Of a stretch of 64,000 nt of DNA, positions 43,932 to 52,078 are shown piece after piece. The stretch's first letter is position 1. Every line of letters begins with the position of its first letter. Source of the DNA: Streptomyces typhae (lineage in GTDB: Bacteria > Actinomycetota > Actinomycetes > Streptomycetales > Streptomycetaceae). The notes below the pieces were generated by a model. That model had not been told where the DNA came from and did no database searches. It worked only from the letters and a program-made list of their open reading frames with translations. The DNA lies in the NCBI RefSeq assembly GCF_009755605.1, contig NZ_WPNZ01000017.1, positions 62,001-126,000 of the forward strand, written 5' to 3'. A program made the translations under genes and the position numbers.

Positions 43932-46900
43932 GCGCTCTCCTCCCCGCGCCCGGCCCGGGGGGATGCGGCCCGCGCGAGTTCCCTGACGGTGGGCGCGGCC
44001 AGGAACTGCTCCAGGCGTACGTCCAGACCCCGCTCGCTGCGCACGCGGGACACGAAGCGGGCCGCGTGCAGGGAACTTCCTCCGGCGGCGAAGAAGTCGT
44101 CGCCCGGCCCCAGCGTGTCCAGGCCCAGGACGCGCGCGGCGAGGGCCGCAAGGGCCTGCTCCTCCGCGTTCCCCGCACCGGCGGCGTCCGCGTCTCCTGC
44201 CGGGGCGGGGCGCGGTGTCCGTAGCGGCGGCAGCGCACGGTGGTCGATCTTCCCGTTGCGGGTCACCGGCAGCGTGGCGACGGTGGCGAGAGCGGCGGGG
44301 ACCATGTAGGCGGGCAGGGAGAGCCTGGCGTGGTCCACCAGTTCCTCGATGCCGGGCGCGGCCTCCGGGGGCCCGACGGGGACGACGTGTGCCTCGATCC
44401 GCTCCTGGCGGACCTGGACCACCGCCGTGCGCACCCCGGGGTGCCGTTCCAGGGTGCACCTGATCTCGTCCAGCTCGATGCGGTGGCCGCTGACCTTGAC
44501 CTGGCCGTCGGAGCGGCCCAGGAAGTGCACCACCCCGTCCCGGCCCATCCGGACCAGGTCGCCCGTGCGGTACAGGCGCGCGTCCGGCCGGCCGGAGAAG
44601 GGGTCCGCGACGAAGCGTTCGGCCGTGAGGCCGGGCCGGTTGCGGTAGCCCCGGGCCACCCCGGCGCCGCCCACGTACAGTTCGCCGGGGTAGCCGGGCG
44701 GGACGAGGGCGCCCGTCTCGTCGAAGACGTGGACGGTGACGTTGTCCAGCGGGCGGCCGATCGGGACGGGAGCGTCGTCCTGCTGCGGCCGGCAGTGCCA
44801 GGACGTCACGTCGATGGTGCACTCGCTGGGGCCGTAGAAGTTGTGCAACTGCGCGGACAGGCCAAGGGCGTGGAAGCGGCGGCACAGCTCGGGGGAGAGG
44901 GTCTCCCCGCCGCAGAAGACGTACCGCAGGCCGCCGACGTCGGCCAGGCCCGGCTCCCGCTCCGCCACCAGCAGGTCGAGCAGAGACGGCACGCAGGCCA
45001 GGACGCTGACCTGGTCGCGGCGCATGTCCCGCAGCAGCCGCCGCGGGTCGCCGGAGGCGCCGGGAGCCGCCACGACGAGGGTGGCTCCCGACATCAGGGG
45101 CGCGAAGACCTCCCACACCGAGATGTCGAAACTGAGGGAGGTGTGCTGCAGCACCGCGTCCCCCGGCCCCAGCGGGAAGGCGGCGGCGTCCCAGCGCAGC
45201 CGGTTGGCGAGCCCGCGGTGTTCCACTTCGACGCCCTTGGGGGTGCCGGTGGAGCCCGAGGTGTAGATCAGATAGGCCAGCGAGTCCGGGCGGGCCCCCG
45301 GCACCCTGGCGGGCAGGGGGCGCTCGGCGGCGCGGGAGAGCAGTTCCGCCGCCGTCCAGACCGGTACGGTACCGGCCGGGGCCGCGCCCGCCTGTCCGCT
45401 GCCGGTGCGGTCCGCGGCGCCCTGTCCGCTGCCGGTGAGGACCGAAGCGGCCTGCCTGTCGTCGGTGAGGACCGCGGCGGCCCTGCTGTCCTGGATCACG
45501 AAGGCGAGGCGCTCGGCCGGATATCCGGGATCCAGGGGCAGGTAGGCGGCTCCGGCCTTCAGCACGCCGAGGATCGCGGTGACGGTGTCGGCACCGTGCC
45601 CCATGTGCAGGCCCACCACGTCGTCGCGGCCGATGCCGCGCCCGCCCAGGGCGTCGGCGAGCCGGTCGGCGTCGGCGTTCAGCTGCCGGTAGGTGAGCTC
45701 CTGGGTCGCGGTGCGCACCGCGACCGCCTCGGGGTGGCGCGCCGCCGCCCGCGCGAACATCTCGTGCGCACACGGGCCGGTCGGGGCGTCGGTACGGGCC
45801 TCGCGTACGAGGGCGGGCTCGCGCCGCTGTGCCAGGTGGCGGGGGGAGGGGGTGCGCAGGCGGCCGATGCCCCGCAGCAGGGCGGGTTCCTTGGCCGTCG
45901 GGGCGCCGGTGTTCCAGGCGGGCTGCCGGGCGTCGGGGCCAAGGCGGGCGGTCTCGGTGAGGACGAGACGGTGCGCGAGGGCGACCGGCTGCCCGTCCTG
46001 CAGCCCCGATGCCCCGTGGACGTGCACGGCGTGGCGGACGCACTCCCGCAGCAGGGACCACAGCACACCACCGACCGTGGCCGCGTCGGCCTCGACGTCG
46101 GCGTAGTGCCTGGCCCGGCCCAAGGTGGGCTGGCCGGCGCATTCGTCGAGCTTGAGCAGCTGGGCGTCGTTCTCCAGACGCAGGGCCTCCAGGCGGGCCC
46201 GGTGCGCGGCCAGGGGGTGGACCAGCGCCTGCTGCGCCGCCAGGGGCCGGCCGAACTGGCGGCGGGAGCGCAAGCGGTCGACGGCCGTCTCCACCGCGGC
46301 CAGGCACACCCCGGCCAGATGGGCGTTGCGCAGCAGGGCGGTGGCGGCCCACAGCGCGCCGGCCGGGGTGCGGAAGACCTCCGGGCTGCGGCGTCCGGGC
46401 CGGCCGGCGCGCATCTGCCACAGCTCGTCCCCGGGGGTGGCGACCCGCACGCCGTCGCCCGCGGCCACCTCCACGCAGGCGACCTCCGCGGGGGCGTCGG
46501 GGGCCGGGAGCAGGACGAGGCCGGGCGGCCCCGCGGTGAAGCGGTAGGCCGCCGCCTCGCCGGAGGGGACCCGCGAGGCCCGCAGTTGCGCCGGGGTGAC
46601 CAGCCCCGGGGTGCGGGTGCCCGCGAGGACGGCGGCGGCCGCACGGGGCGCGGCCGCCGTCAGGGCGGGCAGGGCGAGGAGCGTGTCCAGGGCCTGGGTG
46701 GGGGCCAGGACGCGGCCCGCCCGCTCGGCGAGCATCGCGGCCTCGTACCAGGTCAGGCCGAGCCCGCCGGCGTCCGCGGGCAGGCAGGCGGCGTGCCATC
46801 CGCCGCGGGTCAGTGCGTCGTGGGCGCCGGCGGGGGAGGGGGCGAGACCCGCGGCGGCCATGCTGTGGGTGAAGTCGCGGACGAGGTGGCGCTGCCATCC

Positions 46901-46945
46901 GGTTGCGTGCGGCATGTCAGGTCGGTTCCTCCCACGGGTCGCCAC
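43928..46945 (-). CDS. Acyl-CoA-dehydrogenase-like / adenylation / carrier (ACAD-A-PCP) fusion
   Basis: 1005 residues. Residues about 10-345 resemble an acyl-CoA dehydrogenase (RRQFGRPLAAQQALVHPLA; VHGASGLQDGQPVALAHR) but lack the T-E-P-x-A-G-S-D segment and are probably part of a two-subunit enzyme. Residues about 400-905 are an NRPS adenylation domain: LIYTSGSTGTPKGVEVEH, NFYGPSECT, YRTGDLVRMG, VTRNGKIDHRAL. Residues about 925-995 are a carrier protein with pantetheine Ser958 in FFAAGGSSLHAA. By eye, the specificity residues read D-I-W-A-F-G-F-I-D-K, which is not the proline code; the final I-D-K is seen in codes for Gln, Arg and similar residues. No condensation or TE domain. Confidence 0.9.
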   Translation of the reverse strand: MATRGRNRPDMPHATGWQRHLVRDFTHSMAAAGLAPSPAGAHDALTRGGWHAACLPADAGGLGLTWYEAAMLAERAGRVLAPTQALDTLLALPALTAAAPRAAAAVLAGTRTPGLVTPAQLRASRVPSGEAAAYRFTAGPPGLVLLPAPDAPAEVACVEVAAGDGVRVATPGDELWQMRAGRPGRRSPEVFRTPAGALWAATALLRNAHLAGVCLAAVETAVDRLRSRRQFGRPLAAQQALVHPLAAHRARLEALRLENDAQLLKLDECAGQPTLGRARHYADVEADAATVGGVLWSLLRECVRHAVHVHGASGLQDGQPVALAHRLVLTETARLGPDARQPAWNTGAPTAKEPALLRGIGRLRTPSPRHLAQRREPALVREARTDAPTGPCAHEMFARAAARHPEAVAVRTATQELTYRQLNADADRLADALGGRGIGRDDVVGLHMGHGADTVTAILGVLKAGAAYLPLDPGYPAERLAFVIQDSRAAAVLTDDRQAASVLTGSGQGAADRTGSGQAGAAPAGTVPVWTAAELLSRAAERPLPARVPGARPDSLAYLIYTSGSTGTPKGVEVEHRGLANRLRWDAAAFPLGPGDAVLQHTSLSFDISVWEVFAPLMSGATLVVAAPGASGDPRRLLRDMRRDQVSVLACVPSLLDLLVAEREPGLADVGGLRYVFCGGETLSPELCRRFHALGLSAQLHNFYGPSECTIDVTSWHCRPQQDDAPVPIGRPLDNVTVHVFDETGALVPPGYPGELYVGGAGVARGYRNRPGLTAERFVADPFSGRPDARLYRTGDLVRMGRDGVVHFLGRSDGQVKVSGHRIELDEIRCTLERHPGVRTAVVQVRQERIEAHVVPVGPPEAAPGIEELVDHARLSLPAYMVPAALATVATLPVTRNGKIDHRALPPLRTPRPAPAGDADAAGAGNAEEQALAALAARVLGLDTLGPGDDFFAAGGSSLHAARFVSRVRSERGLDVRLEQFLAAPTVRELARAASPRAGRGEESA

Positions 46946-48080
46946 CGTCCAGCAGGTCGGTGGCCAGGGTGGTCAGCTGGATCTCCGAGGTCCCGGCGGC
47001 CAGGGTCAGCCCGGGTGCCTCCCGGGCCGCCAGGACGAGATCGGGAAAGTGCCGGTCGCTGTGGACCGCGGGCCCGAGCAGGTCGAAGGCGAGCCAGGCC
47101 ACGCGCTGGGCCAGCTCACTGGTCCACCACTTGGCCGCCGCTGCCGCCGCGCCGTTCAGACGCCCCTCGGCCAGCCCCTGCACGGCCCGCCAGGCAAGGA
47201 GCCGGCAGGAGCGGATCTCGGCGTCCAACGCCCCCAGACGGTGGACGCGTTCGGCCTCCTCCAGCTGTCCGCGCGCGTGCAGGGCCGCGACCAGCTGGTC
47301 GAACCAGCGCCTGGCCCGGCCCGCGAAACACACACCGGTCCGCTCCATCCCCAGCGCCTCGGACAGCAGCGACCAGCCCTGGCCGGGCGCGCCCACCAGC
47401 GCGTCGGCGGGCAGCACGACGTCATCGAGGCGGACGGTGAAGAACCGCTCGGGGTTGACCGTGGCGATCGGCTCCACCCGTACCCCCGGGTGGTCCAGAG
47501 GAACGACGAACAGGCCGGTGGCGGCATAGGCGTTGTCGCCGTGGCCGCGCACCCGGGCCGCGCAGACACCGAAGTGGGCCTGGGCGGTGCGGGCGTTCCA
47601 CGTCTTGGTGCCCGCAAGGCGCCAGCCGTCGCCGGCCGGCTCGGCCGTCGTCGCCATGCTGCCCAGATCGCTGCCCGCGTGCGGCTCGGTGTACAGCACG
47701 GAGAACACGATCTCGCCCGCGGCCATGCCCGGACAGAACCGCTGCCGCTGCTCCTCGCTGCCGGCCGCCAGGAGCGTGGCGCCGGCGTTGTCGATCGTGT
47801 TCACGCGCACACTGTCCGGAACGCCGTGCAGCGCGAGTTCCTCGGCCGTCACCGCGGTGGCATAGGCGCTCGCCGCGAGCCCTCCGTACCGGCGCGGCCA
47901 GTGCGGGGCGAGCCAGCCGCGCTCCCCGAGTTCTCTGTAAACGCGCTCGGGATGCGGGCAGTCCGCATCGGGCGGCGTCGCCCAGACCCGTTCGAGTTCT
48001 GCCCGCAATTCCGGCTTCCGGAGCAGGTTCCTTATTCCGCTGCGTAATTCGGGATCATCGATGGCTGAGGCGGCAAGCAC
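46917..48080 (-). CDS. Acyl-CoA dehydrogenase of the biosynthetic cluster
   Basis: 387 residues from GTG 48080, six bases after GGAG; longer starts (to 48290) add a repetitive segment without family character. Acyl-CoA dehydrogenase with LYTEPHAGSDLGSM (FAD/substrate loop), GTKTWNARTAQ, LGMERTGVCFAGRA and AAGTSEIQLTTLA. The last motif has Ala where medium-chain enzymes have the catalytic Glu (Y-E-G-T-S), so the base, if any, is elsewhere, perhaps the Glu of GMERT. It overlaps the fusion gene by 29 bases and likely dehydrogenates the carrier-bound acyl group together with the ACAD part of the fusion. Confidence 0.9.
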   Translation of the reverse strand: MLAASAIDDPELRSGIRNLLRKPELRAELERVWATPPDADCPHPERVYRELGERGWLAPHWPRRYGGLAASAYATAVTAEELALHGVPDSVRVNTIDNAGATLLAAGSEEQRQRFCPGMAAGEIVFSVLYTEPHAGSDLGSMATTAEPAGDGWRLAGTKTWNARTAQAHFGVCAARVRGHGDNAYAATGLFVVPLDHPGVRVEPIATVNPERFFTVRLDDVVLPADALVGAPGQGWSLLSEALGMERTGVCFAGRARRWFDQLVAALHARGQLEEAERVHRLGALDAEIRSCRLLAWRAVQGLAEGRLNGAAAAAAKWWTSELAQRVAWLAFDLLGPAVHSDRHFPDLVLAAREAPGLTLAAGTSEIQLTTLATDLLDGGDPWEEPT

Positions 48081-48799
48081 AGAAACTCCGTCATTGTTCG
48101 GAAAAGCTCGTCGGATGGTTCCGGGAAACTCGTCGGGTGCTGCCGAAAGTTCGTCGGGCGGTGCCGGGCGTCCGGCGGGTCCGGCGGCCACGGGCCGCGG
48201 CTCGTCGACCGGGCGGCTCATACGCGTGCCGTCCCGCGTACTGCTCCACGCGTGCGGTCGGGCGCACTCATCGGCCGGCGCGAGGGGCACGGGACGACGG
48301 CTGTTCCCAGTGTGGGGGGGTGCCGCACGCGAATGTCAAGTCCCGTACTACCAGGCCAAGTTGCATTTACTGATGCCCCGTCAGACGTACTTCCCCGTAT
48401 GCCGATTTGAAACGAGTCAATTTTCGCCCACCTGCCCGCCGGAGGACGGGGAACGGCTTCGACTTCTCTGCCCCATTCACAAGGCAGCAGGTCACCGCAC
48501 ATATGGAGCCGCCTATCCGGGGCCCGGCACGCCAGTTGACCCTTGACAGCTACATATACCGCTTCCTACGTTGGTTCTCGACTGAACGGCCGGCCGACCG
48601 GCAGCCGAAACGGCTGTACGTGCCCGCCCTGCCGTTCTTTTCTTCTGCCTGCCCTGCCCGGTGTGCGACCGGCGTCGGTTTCTCCCCTTCGACGCCGTCC
48701 CCGGCATGGTGCGAATCCGTCACCGCATTCCCCGGAAGCGGTGATACGCGGGAACGGCGCGACGTCCCCCCACCGGCACCCCCGACGCTGAAGGCGGCC
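48081..48799. other. Divergent control region of the biosynthetic cluster, 719 bases
   Basis: It lies between the minus-strand operon and the arginine deiminase gene. GC is lower than in the genes. About 48100-48180 repeats TCGTCGGGTGCTGCCG-like units. A vegetative-type promoter toward the deiminase gene is at 48543-48572. On the other strand TTGACA (48339-48334) is a possible -35 without a good -10. No RNA gene seen. Confidence 0.55.
48543..48572 (+). promoter_or_regulatory. Probable vegetative promoter for the arginine deiminase operon
   Basis: TTGACA (48543-48548) and TACGTT (48567-48572) with an 18-base spacer, about 228 bases before the start codon, so a long leader is implied. A second TTGACC lies seven bases upstream of the -35. 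Confidence 0.55.
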
Positions 48800-50146
48800 A
48801 TGAAGCGCTCGACGACACCCAGCCTCTCCCCGCCCGCTCTCCCGGCGCTCCCGGGCGAAGAGGCACCCGCGGACACCGGCCTGCCACGCCCGGCCGCCGG
48901 CCGCCACGCGTTCCACGGCACCCGGGTCGACAGCGAGGTGGGCACGCTGCGCAGAGTGCTCGTCCACCGCCCGGGAGGCGAACTGCGGCGCCTGCTGCCC
49001 GGCACCCACACCGACTACCTCTTCGACGAGATCCCCTGGCCGGAGCTGGCCCAGTACGAACACGACCGCTTCACCGCCCTGCTGCGGGCCAACGGCGTCG
49101 ACGTGGTGGAACTGTCGTCCGTGCTGACCGCGGCCCTGGAACCGGAGGCCGCCTGCCGGCGGGTCCTGCGGGGCGCGGCCCCGGCACAGCGCCTGGGCCA
49201 CGCCGTCGCCGCGCTCACCCGGGCCCTCCTCCTCGACGCGGCCCCCGCACAGCGGGCCGAGCTCCTCCTGGCCGGACTCACCCTGCGCGAACTGTCCGCC
49301 CACCGGCCCGGCGGCACCGATGACGCCCTCGGCGCCCTGGCCCGCCCGCCCGACTGGTTCGTGCTGCCCCCGCTGGTGAACTCCATGTTCGTACGCGACA
49401 GCAGCAGCTGGATACGCGACCGGTACAGCGCCCACCCCATGGCGACCGGGGTCCGCCGCACCGAGGGCCGCCTCCTGGCCGCCGCGGCGCAGGCCGCGGG
49501 GGCACGCGCCCTCCAGGAGCCCGACGCACCGGAAGGTCTGGAAGGACTGGAGGGTCTGGAAGGCCTTGAAGGTCTGGAAGGAGGGGACATCCTCCTTCCG
49601 GGCGCGGGGTGCGTGGTGATCGGCGTCGGGGAACGCACCACTCCCGCAGCCGCCGAGCACATGGCCCGCGTCCTGCTGGCCGGCGGCACGGCCGACCACG
49701 TCTTCGCCGTCCTGCTGCCGCGGGCGCGCTCCTGCATGCACCTCGACACCGTCATGACCATGGTCGACCACGAGAGCTTCCTCATCAGCAGCGTCCACCG
49801 CGACCAGTGCCGGTGGTTCTCGATGCGGCTGGATACGAGGAACACCGTGCGCGCCTCGGCCCTGGACAAGCCCTTCGCCGCCCTGGCCGCCGCCCTGCGG
49901 GTGAGCGGCATCCGGCTGATCGACACCGGTGACGACGCGTTCACCACCCGCCGCGAACAGTGGAGCGACGCCGCCAACGTCCTGACCCTGCGCCCGGGAA
50001 CGGTCATCGCCTACGACCGCAACACCCTGGCCAACGACCGGCTGAGCAAGGCCGGCATCGACGTGCTCACCATCCCCAGCGCCGAGCTGGTACGCGGCAG
50101 AGGGGGCCCGCACTGTCTGTCCTGCCCCCTGGTCCGCGACCCCTGA
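48800..50146 (+). CDS. Arginine deiminase family protein
   Basis: 448 residues from ATG 48800 (AAGG upstream). All arginine deiminase active-site blocks are present: FVRDSSSWIRDR (Asp), LEGGDILLPG (Glu, Asp), MHLDTVMTMVD (His, Asp) and RGRGGPHCLSCPLVRDP with the nucleophilic Cys. It should hydrolyse arginine or a related guanidine to the ureido compound and ammonia. The block before EGGD is expanded to six L-E-G units by a 9-base repeat. There is no arcB or arcC nearby, so a catabolic role is unlikely and a role in the divergent cluster more likely. Confidence 0.92.
   Translation: MKRSTTPSLSPPALPALPGEEAPADTGLPRPAAGRHAFHGTRVDSEVGTLRRVLVHRPGGELRRLLPGTHTDYLFDEIPWPELAQYEHDRFTALLRANGVDVVELSSVLTAALEPEAACRRVLRGAAPAQRLGHAVAALTRALLLDAAPAQRAELLLAGLTLRELSAHRPGGTDDALGALARPPDWFVLPPLVNSMFVRDSSSWIRDRYSAHPMATGVRRTEGRLLAAAAQAAGARALQEPDAPEGLEGLEGLEGLEGLEGGDILLPGAGCVVIGVGERTTPAAAEHMARVLLAGGTADHVFAVLLPRARSCMHLDTVMTMVDHESFLISSVHRDQCRWFSMRLDTRNTVRASALDKPFAALAAALRVSGIRLIDTGDDAFTTRREQWSDAANVLTLRPGTVIAYDRNTLANDRLSKAGIDVLTIPSAELVRGRGGPHCLSCPLVRDP
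49532..49582 (+). repeat. 9-base tandem repeat encoding (LEG)n next to the deiminase active site
   Basis: Five to six copies of CTGGAAGGT-type units encode EGLEGLEGLEGLEGLEG just before the catalytic G-G-D. In-frame expansion; normal family members have a short loop here. Confidence 0.85.
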
Positions 50147-50208
50147 GCGCCACGGGTTCGCCCCGCAACTCCGTCCGTTCGTAGACCGCAGAGAGAAAAG
50201 GAAGCAAC

Positions 50209-51063
50209 GTGACGACTTTCCAGCAGCCCACGAACGTCTCGAACGGGTACCCGCGCCCCGACGAGCAGAAGGACACCGTCAAGTCGGTCTACCGGCAGGT
50301 CGCCGAGGAGTACGACGAGCGGATCCCCGGCGCAGGCCCCAGCGACGACCTCTTCACCCGGTCCGAACGCGACTTCCTGATCGACAGCATCAGCTCCGGT
50401 GAGAAGGTCCTCGACATCGGCTGCGGCACCGGCCGGTTCACCGTCCCCATGGCCGACAAGGGCGCGCAGGTCAGCGGACTGGACATCTCACGGTCCATGC
50501 TGGAGGTCGCCGAACGCAAGCTGCACGAGCGGGGCCTGAGCGCGGACCTGCGCGAGGGCGACATGGCCCATCTGCCCTTCCCCGACGCGTCCTTCGACAC
50601 CGTCACCAGCATGCTGGCCCTGATGCACATCCCGCTGGCGGACCGGCCGGCGGTCTTCGCCGAGGTCCAGCGGGTCCTGCGGCCGGGCGGCAGGATGCTG
50701 CTGGGCGTGAAGAACTCCGTCTTCGAGGAGATGTTCACCGGCGACCGCTTCGCCTCGGTCGACGTCACCGACGTGGAGAGCAAGCAGCTGCTGTTCACCA
50801 ACACCCGCAGCGGCGAGGAGTACGTGGCGCCCTGGTACAGCTTCAGCCCGCGCGACCTCACCACGCTCTTCGCCACCGTCGGCATGACCGTCACCCGCCT
50901 GCGCGGCAACTCACCCATCGCCGTGTGGCTGGCCGACGAGGTCCTGCGCGACGAAGGCGTCCGCCGCTTCGTCGGCACGGCGGAACGCTTCCTCGCCGAA
51001 GTCCCGCCCTTCAACCACTTCGGCTACCACCTGTTGGTGGAGGCGGTGAAGCCCGCCGTGTAG
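50209..51063 (+). CDS. SAM-dependent methyltransferase
   Basis: 284 residues, preceded by AGAGAAAAGGAAG. Class I methyltransferase with KVLDIGCGTGRFTVPMA, SGLDISRSMLEVAE, GDMAHLPFPDASFDTVTSML and RVLRPGGRMLLGVKN. The C-terminal part (FSPRDLTTLFATVGMTVTRL) is typical for small-molecule O- or N-methyltransferases. It lies 62 bases after the arginine deiminase gene on the same strand, and is followed by a hairpin, so the two form an operon. Acceptor unknown. Confidence 0.92.
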   Translation: MTTFQQPTNVSNGYPRPDEQKDTVKSVYRQVAEEYDERIPGAGPSDDLFTRSERDFLIDSISSGEKVLDIGCGTGRFTVPMADKGAQVSGLDISRSMLEVAERKLHERGLSADLREGDMAHLPFPDASFDTVTSMLALMHIPLADRPAVFAEVQRVLRPGGRMLLGVKNSVFEEMFTGDRFASVDVTDVESKQLLFTNTRSGEEYVAPWYSFSPRDLTTLFATVGMTVTRLRGNSPIAVWLADEVLRDEGVRRFVGTAERFLAEVPPFNHFGYHLLVEAVKPAV

Positions 51064-51073
51064 CCGCCGCCGG

Positions 51074-51102
51074 GCCCGGACGCGCGCACCGCGTGTCCGG
51101 GC
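51074..51102. terminator. Hairpin terminator after methyltransferase gene
   Basis: GCCCGGAC and GTCCGGGC with four further inner pairs (one G-U) and a 5-base loop, starting 11 bases after the stop codon. Confidence 0.75.
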
Positions 51103-51178
51103 CGGTCCGCGCGGGCCCCGCACCGGTGACCGGGCGGACGGCCGCGCCGCGGCGCGCAGCGGTCGGCCGCCGGGCCGT

Positions 51179-52078
51179 TCACCGCAGGGTGAGCGGGGTC
51201 TCCGACGTGATACGGGACAGCTTCTCGGGGTTGCGGACGACGTAGAGGCCGGTGATGCGGCCGTCCTGCACCTGGGCCGCGACGATGCTGTCCAGCTCGC
51301 CGTCCAGGTGGACCGACAGCGCCGGGCCGCCGTTGACGACGGTGGGGCCGAAAGCGATCGGGACGGTGTTCCTGGCCAGGCCCCTGGTCAGCAGGCGGGC
51401 CACCTTGCCGGCGCCCAGGACCGGGCGCAGCGCGGCGTGCTTCACGCCGCCGCCGTCGCCCATGTAGACGACGTCGGGCGCGAGGACGTCGAGCAGGCCT
51501 TGCAGGTCCCCGCTCTCCAGGGCCCGCATGAACGATTCCACGACCGCCCGGCTCCGGCGCTGGGAGACCACGGTGCGCGGACGCCGGGCGGCCACGTGGT
51601 GGCGGGCCCGGTGCGCGATCTGACGGACCGCCGCCGGGGACTTGCCGACCGCCGCCGCGATCTCGTCGTAGCCGATGTCGAAGACCTCGCGCAGCACGAA
51701 AACGGCCCGCTCGGTCGGTGACAGCGTCTCCAGGACCAGCATCACCGCCATCGACACGCTCTCGGCGAGTTCGACGTCCTGGGCCACGTCCGGCGTGGTC
51801 AGCAGCGGCTCCGGCAGCCACGGGCCCACATAGGACTCCTTGCGCCGGGACATCGCGCGCAGCCGGTTGAGGGCCTGCCGGGTCGTGATCCGCACCAGGT
51901 ACGCGCGCTGGTCGCGCACCTGCCCGAGGTCGACATCGGCCCACCGCAGCCAGGTCTCCTGCAGGACGTCCTCGGCATCGGCCGCCGAGCCGAGCATCTC
52001 GTACGCGACGGTGAACAGCAGATTGCGGTGGGCGACGAAGGCCCCGGTCGCCCGGTCGACGGCGTGATCAGCACTCAT
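51179..52078 (-). CDS. ECF41-type sigma factor with SnoaL-like C-terminal domain
   Basis: 299 residues. Sigma region 2 (FTVAYEMLGSAADAEDVLQETWLRW) and region 4 (LSPTERAVFVLREVFDIGYDEIAAAVGKSPAAVRQIAHRA) are followed by a 110-residue SnoaL-like domain with the MGDGGG motif and N-P-E-K-L near the end, the hallmark of the ECF41 group, in which this domain replaces a separate anti-sigma factor. It is coupled by ATGA to the FAD oxidoreductase gene upstream, which matches the usual ECF41 neighbourhood. Confidence 0.93.
   Translation of the reverse strand: MSADHAVDRATGAFVAHRNLLFTVAYEMLGSAADAEDVLQETWLRWADVDLGQVRDQRAYLVRITTRQALNRLRAMSRRKESYVGPWLPEPLLTTPDVAQDVELAESVSMAVMLVLETLSPTERAVFVLREVFDIGYDEIAAAVGKSPAAVRQIAHRARHHVAARRPRTVVSQRRSRAVVESFMRALESGDLQGLLDVLAPDVVYMGDGGGVKHAALRPVLGAGKVARLLTRGLARNTVPIAFGPTVVNGGPALSVHLDGELDSIVAAQVQDGRITGLYVVRNPEKLSRITSETPLTLR

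Noticed and set aside
43932..46898. Long upstream extension of the thioesterase reading frame
   Set aside because: The frame stays open through the NRPS gene in a different phase, but protein character begins only at GTG 43931, which overlaps the NRPS stop and has GGAGAG upstream.
44240..47440. 1066-codon open frame on the plus strand
   Set aside because: Antisense shadow of the ACAD-A-PCP fusion gene; no recognisable domain or ribosome site.
43928..48080. Proline-to-pyrrole carrier pathway
   Set aside because: Gene types match (A, PCP, ACAD), but the read specificity residues D-I-W-A-F-G-F-I-D differ from proline codes (D-V-Q- or D-L-L-type), and the other genes do not fit a pyrrole pathway.
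48081..48290. Longer N-terminus for the acyl-CoA dehydrogenase (ATG 48290 or 48221)
   Set aside because: The added residues are repetitive and Pro/Ala-rich and lack a ribosome site at either ATG, while GTG 48080 has GGAG six bases upstream and begins at the natural domain edge.
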